This document shows positions 1 to 8,413 of a DNA stretch of 64,000 nucleotides, in pieces. Position numbers and translations under genes: made by a program. The notes under the pieces were generated by a model. The model was not told the DNA's origin. It saw nothing but the letters and a program-made list of their open reading frames with translations, and made no database searches. The DNA is taken from assembly GCA_029263215.1 (NCBI GenBank), contig JAJCXY010000057.1:17281-81280 (forward strand), read 5' to 3'. The number at the start of each line of letters is the position of its first letter. The stretch's first letter is position 1. Source of the stretch: Acidimicrobiales bacterium (GTDB taxonomy: Bacteria > Actinomycetota > Acidimicrobiia > Acidimicrobiales > Aldehydirespiratoraceae).

Positions 1-212
1 ACCTCGTCGAGGTCGGCCAGCAAACCGGAGAGAGCTTTGCCCTGCTCGGGCGCGCGGTCGGGAAGCTTGGCACGAACATCGCCGGGAGAAGTCGCTTCCA
101 CGACAGGCCGCGATTCGAGCCCGCCGAGGTAGTCGGCGATCCAGTCGATCAGCTGATGGCCGGTCTCCCTGAAAGCATCAAGGTCGAGCGGGTCTGGCGC
201 CGAGTGGGTCAC
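1..212 (-). CDS. Group II pyridoxal-dependent decarboxylase, N-terminal part (runs off window)
   Basis: The minus frame opens with GTG at 212-210 and stays open to the window edge, giving about 70 residues. It contains FRETGHQLIDWIADYL, then a proline-rich stretch with SPGDVRAKLPD and APEQG. This is the N-terminal swap segment typical of aromatic-L-amino-acid/tyrosine/glutamate-type group II decarboxylases (PLP enzymes that remove the alpha-carboxylate of amino acids). The PLP lysine lies outside the window, so the substrate cannot be assigned. The start overlaps the stop of the upstream selenoprotein gene by four bases (GTGA), so the two are probably translationally coupled. It is the last visible member of a minus-strand operon that begins near 3156. 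Confidence 0.8.
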   Translation of the reverse strand, partial: MTHSAPDPLDLDAFRETGHQLIDWIADYLGGLESRPVVEATSPGDVRAKLPDRAPEQGKALSGLLADLDE

Positions 213-475
213 TCCGCGCCGTATCGCTTGATTTCGCCGACCAGTTCGGTGAACAGGGCGAGTACCTCACCGGGCTCGGCGTGACGGCCGGCGACGGCCT
301 TGGAGTAGATGGGTTCACCATCGACGGTCACGTCGAAGATCCCCTTTTCTCCCATGACGATCCGCAGATCGGAGATGACGTGTTGATAGCTCGACATGAG
401 GTCCGACGCGGCGCTCACGGCGCGGCTCGAATAATCTCAAGGGACGCAGTAGCTGATTTCGACTCTGTGGTTCAT
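209..475 (-). CDS. SelW/Rdx-family selenoprotein with in-frame TGA (selenocysteine)
   Basis: Translation from ATG 475-473 gives MNHRVEISYCVP, then TGA at 439-437, then DYSSRAVSAASDL and on to the stop at 211-209: 88 residues with the TGA read as Sec (U13). YC-V-P-U-D-Y sits where SelT/SelW/SelH (Rdx) proteins carry the CxxC or CxxU redox motif. The remainder keeps the family's thioredoxin-like pattern, with GIFDVTVDGEPIYSK ahead of a C-terminal helix. Conventional calling would start at GTG 418 and lose the active site. The gene lies 15 bases after ybaK and overlaps the decarboxylase by four bases. Family knowledge suggests a thiol/selenol redox protein; the partner is unknown. An ordinary nonsense mutation is the alternative, but the exact CxxU position argues strongly for recoding. 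Confidence 0.87.
403..425 (-). promoter_or_regulatory. Candidate bacterial SECIS hairpin downstream of the SelW-like UGA
   Basis: On the minus strand, 11 bases after the TGA (439-437), CCGCGC (425-420) can pair with GCG-T-CGG (409-403, one bulged T), enclosing a 10-base loop containing several G residues. Bacterial SECIS elements lie within the coding region just after the UGA and present a loop G to SelB. The bulge and loop size make this a moderate candidate only. Confidence 0.4.
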
Positions 476-490
476 GACCCTCGACGCTAG

Positions 491-964
491 TCAGGGCCAC
501 ACCGAAATTGGTGCGAACCGTGCTTGCAAGGCCGTCACGAAGGCTTCGGGGGCCACCGCAACCTCCAGGCCTCTGCGGCCGGCACTGCAATGAACCACGT
601 CGAGCGTGCTCGCCCACTCGTCGACGTAGGTGGGGGAGGGGCGCTTCTGACCGAAGGGACTGATGCCGCCCAGGACGTAGCCGGTTCGTCGCTCGGCGTC
701 GGCCGGCTGGGTCATCCGGGCCCGCTTGGCGCCCGCGGTCGCGGCCAACGCCTTGAGGTCGAGAGTGCAGGAGACGGGAACCACTCCGACGACGGTCGAG
801 CCGTCGGCGAGGGTGGCGAGGAGGGTCTTGAAAACCGAGTCGGCATCCACGCCGAGAGCTTCGACCGCCTCCTGCCCGAACGACGGATGCGAAGCGTCGT
901 GGTGGTACTCGACCACCTCATGATCGATCCCGAGCGCCCGGAGCAGTTCGATCGCCGGCGTCAT
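491..964 (-). CDS. ybaK: YbaK/EbsC-family aminoacyl-tRNA deacylase
   Basis: The 157-residue protein matches the single-domain YbaK/EbsC fold in length and pattern: HPSFGQEAVEALGV near the N-terminus, the conserved lysine in SVFKTLLATL, then VVPVSCTLDLKALA and GYVLGGISPFGQ. Family members hydrolyse Cys-tRNA(Pro) or related misacylated tRNAs in trans in the cytoplasm. The product here is close to the Cys-tRNA(Pro) deacylase group, but specificity within the family is not certain from sequence alone. It lies 14 bases downstream of the kinase-like gene and 15 bases upstream of the selenoprotein gene, in the same operon. Confidence 0.88.
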   Translation of the reverse strand: MTPAIELLRALGIDHEVVEYHHDASHPSFGQEAVEALGVDADSVFKTLLATLADGSTVVGVVPVSCTLDLKALAATAGAKRARMTQPADAERRTGYVLGGISPFGQKRPSPTYVDEWASTLDVVHCSAGRRGLEVAVAPEAFVTALQARFAPISVWP

Positions 965-978
965 CAGAGTCGGCCGGC

Positions 979-2010
979 TCAGAGCCGGCGGAGCCAGCGG
1001 TCGGCGCCGGAGAGGAGATAGTCGATCCCGATCCGAGATTCCTCATCGGCGGTGCCCTCCTGGTCGCCCATGGCCCCAGCTGCGTAACGCACTCGGACAC
1101 CTTCGCTGATGCAGGCCAGCCGCCAGTGCTGGAATGCGACGTACCAGCCGAGCGTGCTCAGGTCGCGCTCGGACCGAGCCGCGTAACGGGTGATGATCTC
1201 GTCGGCACTTCCGTATCCCTCGGCGCGGGTTGGCACATCGGCGATGCGGCCCCGCGCGTCGACATCGTCGCCCCACCACATCACCATGCCGGCGAGATCG
1301 GCGAGAACATCGCCGAGTGTGCACAACTCCCAATCGAGGACTGCGGCGATGGTGCCATCGTGGTCGACCATGCAATTGTCGAGGCGGTAGTCGCCGTGAA
1401 CGATGCCGGCGCCTTGTTGGGGTGGGATGGTCGCATCCAGACGGCGGTGAAGTTCGTGGAGCAGGGGTAGGTCGCGATCAGAACCCTCGTCGATCTGGCG
1501 CTTCCAACGCCTGAGCTGGCGGGCGCAGTAGTCCTCCTTGCGGCCCAGTTCGCCGAGGCCGACCGCGTCGGGATCGAGGGCGTGGAGGTCGACGAGTGTG
1601 TCGACGAGTGAGGCCGAGATCACCGGGCGCAGGTCAGGTTCGACTGCGGTTCCGGCGGCGAGGTCGAAGATGATCGAGCCCTCGACGAACCCCATCACAT
1701 AGAAGGGTGCTCCGTTGACCGTGTCGTCGTCGCACAGTCCGATGGGCGGGGCGACGGGGACGCTGGTGCCGTGGAGGGCGGAGATGATCCGGTACTCGCG
1801 GCCCATGTCGTGAGCGCTGGCGAGGACATGGCCGGTAGGGGGCCGCCGCAGTACCAACCGATGATCAGACGCGTCGGTGACCCGGAATGTGAGGTTGGAT
1901 GCGCCGCCGGTGATCAGGTCGAACGACAGTGGCAGTGTCAGGCCGGGAACCCTCTCCACCAACCAGTCGGTGACGGGCTGGGGCGCGATTCCGGTGGGTG
2001 CGACGCTCAT
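979..2010 (-). CDS. APH-family phosphotransferase (ACAD10/11-like kinase domain)
   Basis: This 343-residue protein has an aminoglycoside-phosphotransferase-type kinase fold. An N-lobe with GGASNLTFRV is followed by LVLRRPP. The catalytic loop is HGDYRLDNCM, and the metal-binding segment is LDWELCTLGD with DLA. This pattern is typical of the acyl-CoA-dehydrogenase-associated phosphotransferases common in actinobacteria (relatives of the ACAD10/ACAD11 N-terminal domain), which act on hydroxyacyl substrates, rather than of antibiotic kinases. The substrate here is unknown. It is 40 bases after dodecin and 14 bases before ybaK on the minus strand. Start ATG 2010 gives the expected N-terminus. Confidence 0.82.
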   Translation of the reverse strand: MSVAPTGIAPQPVTDWLVERVPGLTLPLSFDLITGGASNLTFRVTDASDHRLVLRRPPTGHVLASAHDMGREYRIISALHGTSVPVAPPIGLCDDDTVNGAPFYVMGFVEGSIIFDLAAGTAVEPDLRPVISASLVDTLVDLHALDPDAVGLGELGRKEDYCARQLRRWKRQIDEGSDRDLPLLHELHRRLDATIPPQQGAGIVHGDYRLDNCMVDHDGTIAAVLDWELCTLGDVLADLAGMVMWWGDDVDARGRIADVPTRAEGYGSADEIITRYAARSERDLSTLGWYVAFQHWRLACISEGVRVRYAAGAMGDQEGTADEESRIGIDYLLSGADRWLRRL

Positions 2011-2050
2011 GGCTCACAGGATCGCAGGCGGGAGTCGGCCGCGCCAAGAC

Positions 2051-2257
2051 TCATCCCTGCTTGAAGCTGAGCCGGAGCTTGGTGCGAAAGGCGATGATGG
2101 CTCCTGCTTCCACCAGCACATCCATCTCCACAACCTCGGCCACCCGAAGGTCGGCGTAGCTCTTGGCGGCCTCCTGCACCGCATTCTCGGCGGCCTTCTC
2201 CCACGACTCGCTGCTCGAGCCGATGAGTTCGATCACCTGATAGACGCGGTCGTTCAT
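2051..2257 (-). CDS. Dodecin family flavin-binding protein
   Basis: A 68-residue protein with the dodecin pattern: VYQVIELIGSSSESWEKAAENAV, then the second strands ending in VEMDVLVEAG and FRTKLRLSF. Dodecins assemble into hollow dodecamers that bind and buffer flavins (FMN/FAD or riboflavin) in the cytoplasm. The length fits the family exactly. The start overlaps the end of the acyltransferase gene by four bases (2254-2257), implying translational coupling. Nothing seen indicates a departure from the normal family. Confidence 0.93.
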   Translation of the reverse strand: MNDRVYQVIELIGSSSESWEKAAENAVQEAAKSYADLRVAEVVEMDVLVEAGAIIAFRTKLRLSFKQG

Positions 2258-3156
2258 TCTTGTCCTCCGTGGTAACGAGTTGATAAGGCGAGGTCGGTTT
2301 CGAACGACACTCCGTCGGGTGAGATCAGGCAGCGCATCGCTTTCACCTGTCCCACCCGGGCATCGTCGTACCGGGTGCAGGCGCGGGAGACCGAACGTTG
2401 AGCGGACGCGCCCCAGCTGCGATCGGCGGCACGGAAGCGGTGAACCATGTAGACCGACTCCGAACCCCCGCGGATCAGGGGCGGCTCGTCTGACGCATAC
2501 TCCTGAGACTGGGTCTGGGGTGTCATCGACGCGATCGATGCCATCACGTCGTTGGTCATCTGCTGGCGTTGGCGCCGCCTGCCACCGGCCCGGTAGTGCC
2601 GCGGGTCGATCGGCTCGCCGTAGTGCACCCGCAGCGAGCCCCTCGCTCGGGGTAGTGATCTACCGATGGGCTGAACCTCATCGGTGCCGATGAGGCCCAC
2701 TGGGATGATCGGCGCACCGGTGAGCAGGGCGAGATGAGCGACACCGGTGTGGCCCTTGTGGAGAAAGCCGTCTCGGGAACGGGTTCCCTCCGGGTAGATG
2801 CCGACCAGCTCACCGTCTTCGAGGAGTTCGGCTGCGGTGGTGAGTGCGGCCATCGACGCTCGAGCCTTGTCGCGGCGGATCGGCACCATCCCGAGGGCAG
2901 GGAAGGCATAGCGCGTCTTCCAACTGTCCATGTACTCGGCCTTGCCGAGAAACAGCACCCGCCGGGGCGTGGTGACCATCAACAGGGGCGTGTCGAAGAA
3001 CGACAGATGGTTGGCCGAGATGATGGCGGGCCCGGACTCGGGGATGTGTTGTCGGCCGGTGACGACAGCGTCGTAGAGCCGATCGACGATGGGGTTTGCG
3101 ACGCGACGCAGTGGGTTGGCCAGCCACCCCACTCGGCTCTCCTGCCCCCGTTGCAC
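2254..3156 (-). CDS. PlsC-type 1-acylglycerol-3-phosphate acyltransferase with a C-terminal extension
   Basis: The first ~215 residues are a lysophospholipid acyltransferase. NHLSFFD is the HX4D catalytic motif, GKAEYMDSWK and PIRRDKA follow, and YPEGTRSRDG is the acceptor-phosphate motif. Such enzymes acylate lysophosphatidate at the cytoplasmic membrane face. From about residue 230 there is an additional ~70-residue segment (SVYMVHRFRAADRSWG to SFETDLALSTRY) that I do not recognise and that PlsC enzymes normally lack. The start is GTG at 3156. The gene heads the minus-strand operon and is divergent from cystathionine beta-synthase. Confidence 0.85.
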   Translation of the reverse strand: MQRGQESRVGWLANPLRRVANPIVDRLYDAVVTGRQHIPESGPAIISANHLSFFDTPLLMVTTPRRVLFLGKAEYMDSWKTRYAFPALGMVPIRRDKARASMAALTTAAELLEDGELVGIYPEGTRSRDGFLHKGHTGVAHLALLTGAPIIPVGLIGTDEVQPIGRSLPRARGSLRVHYGEPIDPRHYRAGGRRRQRQQMTNDVMASIASMTPQTQSQEYASDEPPLIRGGSESVYMVHRFRAADRSWGASAQRSVSRACTRYDDARVGQVKAMRCLISPDGVSFETDLALSTRYHGGQE

Positions 3157-3252
3157 CCGCCCATCTTGGCGCAGGTGTGGGTGGGGTGCCCGAAGTCAGG
3201 AATTATCATCGACGGCGGTCGGTTTCAGAGGATGCTGTGAGAGGCTGCGCAA

Positions 3253-4626
3253 ATGGAGATCTTCGACTCGGTTCTCGACATGATCGGGAACACACCCCTG
3301 GTTCGACTGAGGCGCGTAGGCGAGGGCCTGCCCTGCCCGGTGGTGGCCAAAGCCGAAATGGTCAACCCGGGTGGCAGTTCCAAGGATCGGCCGGCCGTCG
3401 CCATGATCGACGCTGCCGAACGCGAGGGCCTGCTCGAGCCCGGCGGCACCATTGTCGAGCCCACCTCGGGCAACACGGGAGTGGGTCTGGCCATCGTCGC
3501 CGCCCAGCGCGGTTATCGCTGCGTATTCGTGATGACCGACAAGGTCGCTCCCGAGAAGGTCGACCTCCTTCGTGCCTATGGGGCCGACGTGGTGGTGTGC
3601 CCGGTGGCGGTGCCCCCCGACGACCCCAACTCCTACTACTCCACCGCCGAACGCCTCGTTCGAGAGATCCCCGGCGCCTACCGGCCCAACCAGTACCACA
3701 ATCAGGAGAATCCCCAAGCCCACTACGACTCCACCGGCCCTGAGATCTGGCGCCAGACCGAAGGGAAGATCACCCATTTTGTGGCGGGCGCCGGTACCGG
3801 CGGCACCATCACCGGGGTCGGGCGCTACTTGAAGGAAAAGAATCCCGACATCCAGATCATCGCAGCCGATCCCGAAGGGTCGGTGTTCTCCGGGGGAAGT
3901 GGTCGCCCGTATCTGGTCGAGGGTGTGGGCGAGGACTTCTTCCCCGACACCTACGACGCGTCGGTGATCGACCACACGATCGCGGTGACCGACAGCGACT
4001 CCTTCCTGATGGCTCGCAGGGTGAGCGAGGAGGAAGGGTTGCTGATCGGTGGATCCTGTGGCACCGCGGTGCAGGCTGCGCTCGAGGTGGCGGCCGGAGC
4101 ATCGCCCGATGATCTCGTGGTGGTGCTGCTCCCCGACTCCGGCCGGGGCTACCTGTCGAAGGTGTTCAACGATGAGTGGCTCGCCGGCTACGGCTTCACC
4201 ACCGTCGAGGGCCCGGTGGTGTCCGACGTCGTCAGCAGTCGTCGATCAGAAGTTCCCGACCTCGTCTACGTGCAGCCGAGTGATCTCGCCAAGCACGCGG
4301 TGGAGTTGATGAACCAACACGGCGTGTCGCAGATTCCGGTGGCAGTGGGGGAGATGCCTCTGTCAGCCGCTGAGGTGATGGGCTCGATCAGTGAGTTGAG
4401 GCTGATGGAGATGGCCTTCGATGCCGAGGCGGTCCTCGACAAGACGGTTGAGGACATCATGGCTCCGCCCCTGCAGACCATCGGCTCCGGCCAGCCCGTG
4501 GCGCTTGCGGTGGAGATGCTCGAGACCTGCTCAGCCCTCCTCGTGCTCGATGGCGGTCGTCCCCGGTCGGTGATCTCCAGCAGCGACGTCTTGTCGTTCC
4601 TATCGGAAGGCACCCTTCATGGCTGA
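3253..4626 (+). CDS. cbs: Cystathionine beta-synthase with C-terminal CBS domain pair
   Basis: This 457-residue enzyme condenses serine and homocysteine to cystathionine (reverse transsulfuration). Residues 1-320 form the fold-type II PLP domain, with the PLP lysine in GGSSKDRP (Lys44), the substrate/phosphate loop EPTSGNTGVG, and GAGTGGTITG binding the cofactor phosphate. Residues ~340-455 contain two CBS motifs (MNQHGVSQIPV and a later LLVLDGGRPRSVISSSD), as in regulated CBS enzymes. Unlike the human enzyme, no N-terminal heme-binding extension is present. The stop overlaps the start of the gamma-lyase/synthase gene by eight bases, so both enzymes are probably made from one transcript. Confidence 0.93.
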   Translation: MEIFDSVLDMIGNTPLVRLRRVGEGLPCPVVAKAEMVNPGGSSKDRPAVAMIDAAEREGLLEPGGTIVEPTSGNTGVGLAIVAAQRGYRCVFVMTDKVAPEKVDLLRAYGADVVVCPVAVPPDDPNSYYSTAERLVREIPGAYRPNQYHNQENPQAHYDSTGPEIWRQTEGKITHFVAGAGTGGTITGVGRYLKEKNPDIQIIAADPEGSVFSGGSGRPYLVEGVGEDFFPDTYDASVIDHTIAVTDSDSFLMARRVSEEEGLLIGGSCGTAVQAALEVAAGASPDDLVVVLLPDSGRGYLSKVFNDEWLAGYGFTTVEGPVVSDVVSSRRSEVPDLVYVQPSDLAKHAVELMNQHGVSQIPVAVGEMPLSAAEVMGSISELRLMEMAFDAEAVLDKTVEDIMAPPLQTIGSGQPVALAVEMLETCSALLVLDGGRPRSVISSSDVLSFLSEGTLHG

Positions 4627-5785
4627 CGACGTATTCGCCGACCCTCAGGCATGGGGCTTCGAGACCCGCGCGATACGGGCCGGCCAAGCTCACGAGCCCA
4701 CCAGTGGAGCGGTGGTCACACCCATCTCGCTCGCCACCACGTTTGTGCAGGAGGAGCCCGGTGTGCATCGCGGCTACGAATACTCCCGCACCGGCAACCC
4801 CACCCGCAGAGCCCTGCAAGATTGTCTCGCCTCGCTCGAAGGCGCAGGTCATGGGCTTGCCTTCGCATCCGGCATGGCCGCCGAAGACACCCTGCTGCGC
4901 ACCCTCTCTCCCGGCGATCACATCGTGCTCGGCAACGACGCCTATGGAGGCACCTACCGGCTGATCTCGGCGGTGCTGGCTCCGTCAGGCATCGAATGGT
5001 CGGCCGCCGACCTCACCGATCCGGATTCCCTTGGCGCCGCGATGCGGCCGGAGACGAAAGTCGTTTGGGCCGAGACGCCCACCAACCCCCTCCTCACCGT
5101 GGTCGACCTGGCGGCCACCGCCGAGGTTGCTCATGCCGGCGGGGCCCGCTTCGTGGTCGACAACACATTTGCCACCCCCTACCTACAACAACCCCTCTCC
5201 CACGGCGCCGACGTGGTTGTGCACTCCACCACAAAGTACTGCGGGGGGCACTCCGATGTGGTGGGCGGTTTCCTCGCTACCGACGACACCGAGTTGGCCG
5301 AGCGTCTCGCCTACCTCCAGAACGCGATCGGCGCGGTCGGGAGTCCGTTCGACAACTACCTCACCCTTCGTGGGCTCAAGACCCTCGCGGTTCGGATGGA
5401 TCGCCACTGCTCGAATGCTCGTGCCCTCGTCGAGATGTTGAAGGCCCATCCGGCCGTCTCGACGGTGCTATATCCGGGCCTGCCCGAACACCCCGGCCAT
5501 GCGGCCGCGGCTTCCCAGATGAGTGATTTCGGAGGAATGGTTTCCTTCCGCCTGGCGGCTGGTCGCGACGCCGCGATGAGTGTGGCATCGTCCACAAGCG
5601 TGTTCTCACTCGCCGAATCGCTCGGCGCGGTGGAGTCCCTCATCGAGCACCCCGGGGTGATGACCCACGCGTCGGCTGCCGATTCGCCTCTCGAGGTGCC
5701 CGATGATCTCGTGCGTATCAGCGTCGGCATCGAAACCGCCGACGATCTCGTGGCCGACCTCGAAGGGGCACTCGACAGGCTCTGA
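4619..5785 (+). CDS. Cystathionine gamma-lyase/gamma-synthase (Cys/Met metabolism PLP enzyme)
   Basis: A 388-residue Cys/Met-metabolism PLP enzyme. Features are YEYSRTGNPTR at the N-terminus, FASGMAAEDT, the cofactor Asp region RFVVDNTFATPYLQQPL, and the PLP lysine in HSTTKYCGGHSD. The C-terminal domain has SLGAVESLIEHPGVMTH. Gamma-lyases (cystathionine to cysteine) and gamma-synthases share this pattern. Coupling to cbs by an eight-base overlap favours reverse transsulfuration, hence lyase activity (inference). The enzyme should be a cytoplasmic tetramer. Confidence 0.9.
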   Translation: MADDVFADPQAWGFETRAIRAGQAHEPTSGAVVTPISLATTFVQEEPGVHRGYEYSRTGNPTRRALQDCLASLEGAGHGLAFASGMAAEDTLLRTLSPGDHIVLGNDAYGGTYRLISAVLAPSGIEWSAADLTDPDSLGAAMRPETKVVWAETPTNPLLTVVDLAATAEVAHAGGARFVVDNTFATPYLQQPLSHGADVVVHSTTKYCGGHSDVVGGFLATDDTELAERLAYLQNAIGAVGSPFDNYLTLRGLKTLAVRMDRHCSNARALVEMLKAHPAVSTVLYPGLPEHPGHAAAASQMSDFGGMVSFRLAAGRDAAMSVASSTSVFSLAESLGAVESLIEHPGVMTHASAADSPLEVPDDLVRISVGIETADDLVADLEGALDRL

Positions 5786-5830
5786 CCAGGTGTTCACACT
5801 TTGATCAAAACTCGTGGCGATCATGGCCGT

Positions 5831-7096
5831 GTGACCACAAGAGATGAAATCGCATGGCTGGCTCGAAGGGCCGGCTGGGGACTCGCCCCGGGACGGCTCG
5901 ACGAACTCGTAGCCCTCGGGACCGACGCGGTCATCGACCTGCTGGTCGAGCCGACCAACAACGGGATCGCCACCGAAGACTCACCGTGGGCGACCTTCGA
6001 ATACGTCGACGATCGCGAGCAACGCCAGACCCAGGGTCTCGATGTGCTCAACCGCTGGGTCACCCATCTGCTCGACACAGAGCGCGCCTTCGAGAACTCC
6101 CTGGCCTGGTTCTGGCACGACCACTTCGCGGTGTCGTTCCAGGTGGTCCAACACCTCCCGACCCTCATCGAACACCTCGACCTCATCCGCGATCAGGGCC
6201 TCGGCGACTTCCGGGAACTGATCCGAGCGGTCAGCACCGACGCTGCGATGCTGGTGTTCCTCGACGGAGCCACGTCGACGGGCTCAGCTCCCAACGAGAA
6301 CTATGGCCGCGAGTTGCTCGAGCTCTACACCCTCGGGATCGGCAACTACACCGAGAACGACGTGAAGGCCGCAGCCACCGCGCTCACCGGATGGGTCGTG
6401 CGTCGTCGCCTGGGCGGGGAGGTCCAGTTCGTGGATCGCCGCCACGACGACACCCAGCAGACCTTCCTTGGGGTGAGCGGGGTCCATGACGTCGACACGG
6501 TGGTCGAAGCCACCATCGATCACCCTGCCTGTCCCGGTTTCATCGCCGGGAAGATGGCCCGTCACTATCTCGGAGCGGTCGACGACTCCTTGGTAGATGA
6601 CCTCGCCGGGAGCTTTGCAAGCGCCGGTCTCGATGTCGCCACGCTCGGTCGTGGAGTGCTGGAGGCCGGTGTGGAAGGGCAGGGCACCCCCCAGGTGATG
6701 GCCCCGGTGCCGTGGCTGCTCCAGGCCATGAACTCCACCGGCACACGGCTCGAACCGCGAGCCCAGGTCGGCCTGATGCGCGGCATGGGGCAGGTGCCCG
6801 GAAGCCCACCCAATGTCGGTGGATTTCCCGGTGCGTCCACCTGGCTGGCCTCCTCGGCCACCGCGGCCCGGTTCGGTGCCGCCAACCTGATCGCCCGTGA
6901 GACGCCAAGCGACTCAGTGGCTCTCGCCGCGGCATCCGACGGCAGGTGGGACGAACTCGCCGATGTGTTGCTCAGGCCCAGTGGCCTCTCGACCCCCACC
7001 ATCGATGCTCTCGACGGTCTGGTGGGGTCGGCCGACCGCCCCGGCGAGGCCGCTCTGGCGCTTGCCCTTGCGTCCCCCGATCTGCTGATCGCCTAG
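5831..7096 (+). CDS. DUF1800 family protein
   Basis: The protein opens with DEIAWLARRAGWGLAPGRLDEL, the hallmark N-terminus of DUF1800, then WFWHDHFAVSFQ and NENYGRELLELYTLGIG, the most conserved family segments, and ends with VGGFPGASTWL. DUF1800 proteins are of unknown biochemical function and are nearly always followed by a DUF1501 gene, as here (8 bases downstream). I chose GTG 5831 because family homology begins directly after it; an in-frame ATG at 5801 would add ten unrelated residues. There is no obvious signal peptide. A second, more diverged pair occurs at 26951-30048. Confidence 0.9.
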   Translation: MTTRDEIAWLARRAGWGLAPGRLDELVALGTDAVIDLLVEPTNNGIATEDSPWATFEYVDDREQRQTQGLDVLNRWVTHLLDTERAFENSLAWFWHDHFAVSFQVVQHLPTLIEHLDLIRDQGLGDFRELIRAVSTDAAMLVFLDGATSTGSAPNENYGRELLELYTLGIGNYTENDVKAAATALTGWVVRRRLGGEVQFVDRRHDDTQQTFLGVSGVHDVDTVVEATIDHPACPGFIAGKMARHYLGAVDDSLVDDLAGSFASAGLDVATLGRGVLEAGVEGQGTPQVMAPVPWLLQAMNSTGTRLEPRAQVGLMRGMGQVPGSPPNVGGFPGASTWLASSATAARFGAANLIARETPSDSVALAAASDGRWDELADVLLRPSGLSTPTIDALDGLVGSADRPGEAALALALASPDLLIA

Positions 7097-7104
7097 GAGT
7101 CGAC

Positions 7105-8412
7105 ATGCTTTCCCGACGTGCATTCATCGGAGCGGCGGCAGGAGCTGCCGCAACCGGTGGAGGAATGTGGGCCCTGACGGTCCGAGACAGTGTCGGGGAG
7201 TCCCTCGGCGCCACCGCAAGCACCACGACAACGACCAGCACCACCACCACGGCCGCGGCCGCGGGGTCGGCGGTTCCCTACGGCGATCGTGTGCTGGTGG
7301 TGCTCGAGATGTCGGGCGGCAACGATGCGGTCAACACGCTCATCCCCGCGGCCGGCGCCTACCACGACAATCGGCCCCACCTCGCCATCGCAGAGGTCGA
7401 CCGGGTGGTCCTCGGCGGTACCGACTACACCTTGCATCCGAGCCTCGCTCCCATCGCTCCGTTCTGGGAGAACGCATCGATGGCTGCGATCGCAGGGGTC
7501 GGGATGGTCGGCCAGAGTCGCTCACACTTCAAGGCCATGGACACCTGGTGGTCGGCGGTGCCCGGAACGCCCTCACGAACGGGATGGCTGGGTCGCTGGC
7601 TCGATGCCACTCTGGAGGCCGAACGAAACGGGGTGAACGATCCCCTCCGAGCCATCGCTCTCGGCGGTGGAAGCCCAGCCCTCGTCGGCGACATCAACAT
7701 GGCGACGGTGGTGCGCGACCCGGGCAACTTCCAGCTACGAACCTTCCCCGGCACTGACGCCGAGGCCCTGATTGGGGCCTTCCTCGCCACTGCCGAACCA
7801 CTGGCAACGGTGCCGGAGTTGGCCGCGGCCCAATTGGCCATCCCGTTCACCATCGACGCGGTGGAACTCCTGGCTTCGGTGTCGGGGGCCGACGATGGAA
7901 GTGAGGTGTTTCGTGCCGGGCCCCAGGGTGGTGCCACCAGTGCCGTCGACCTCCTCGACACCGCGGCGGGCATCATCGATCTCGGAATCGGAACCCGAGT
8001 GATCACCGTCGGCATCAGCGCCTTCGACACCCACGCCGACCAGCTCGCCCGCCACGAAGGCCTCCTCGCCGATGTGGGTACCGGACTCGCCGGGTTCTTC
8101 GATCGGCTGGAATCTGATGGCAACGCCGACAAGGTGATGGTGGTGACCACCAGCGAGTTCGGTCGGCGAGTGCAGGAGAATGGCTCGGGCGGCACCGATC
8201 ACGGAAACGGAGGTCTCCAGTTCGTCTTCGGCCCCGAGGTGGCGGGCCAGCAGGTGATCGGAGATCTCGACCTGGTCGACCTCGACAACGGCGACCTTGT
8301 GTCCGCCATCGACACCCGCTCGGTCTACTCCACCGCCCTCGATTGGCTCGGCGGACCCGTCGATGAGATCCTCGGCGGCTCCCACGAAGACCTTGGACTG
8401 CTAACCGCCTGA
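7105..8412 (+). CDS. DUF1501 family secreted protein with Tat-like signal
   Basis: Start ATG 7105 follows an AGGAG at 7095-7099. The N-terminus SRRAFIGAAAGAAATGGG is a twin-arginine signal with a hydrophobic core, followed by a Thr-rich linker. The mature part carries the DUF1501 hallmarks VLEMSGGNDAVNTLIP, FDTHADQLARH and VTTSEFGRRVQENGSGGTDHG. These place it in the alkaline-phosphatase/sulfatase-like superfamily; its reaction is unknown. It is presumably exported folded, perhaps with a cofactor. Partner of the DUF1800 gene directly upstream. It ends one base before the stop of the convergent oxidoreductase gene. Confidence 0.9.
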   Translation: MLSRRAFIGAAAGAAATGGGMWALTVRDSVGESLGATASTTTTTSTTTTAAAAGSAVPYGDRVLVVLEMSGGNDAVNTLIPAAGAYHDNRPHLAIAEVDRVVLGGTDYTLHPSLAPIAPFWENASMAAIAGVGMVGQSRSHFKAMDTWWSAVPGTPSRTGWLGRWLDATLEAERNGVNDPLRAIALGGGSPALVGDINMATVVRDPGNFQLRTFPGTDAEALIGAFLATAEPLATVPELAAAQLAIPFTIDAVELLASVSGADDGSEVFRAGPQGGATSAVDLLDTAAGIIDLGIGTRVITVGISAFDTHADQLARHEGLLADVGTGLAGFFDRLESDGNADKVMVVTTSEFGRRVQENGSGGTDHGNGGLQFVFGPEVAGQQVIGDLDLVDLDNGDLVSAIDTRSVYSTALDWLGGPVDEILGGSHEDLGLLTA

Positions 8413-8413
8413 G

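Noticed and set aside
281..1021. Plus-strand ORFs opposite ybaK and the selenoprotein
   Set aside because: No recognisable domain. They run antisense to well-supported genes and arise from GC-rich codon bias.
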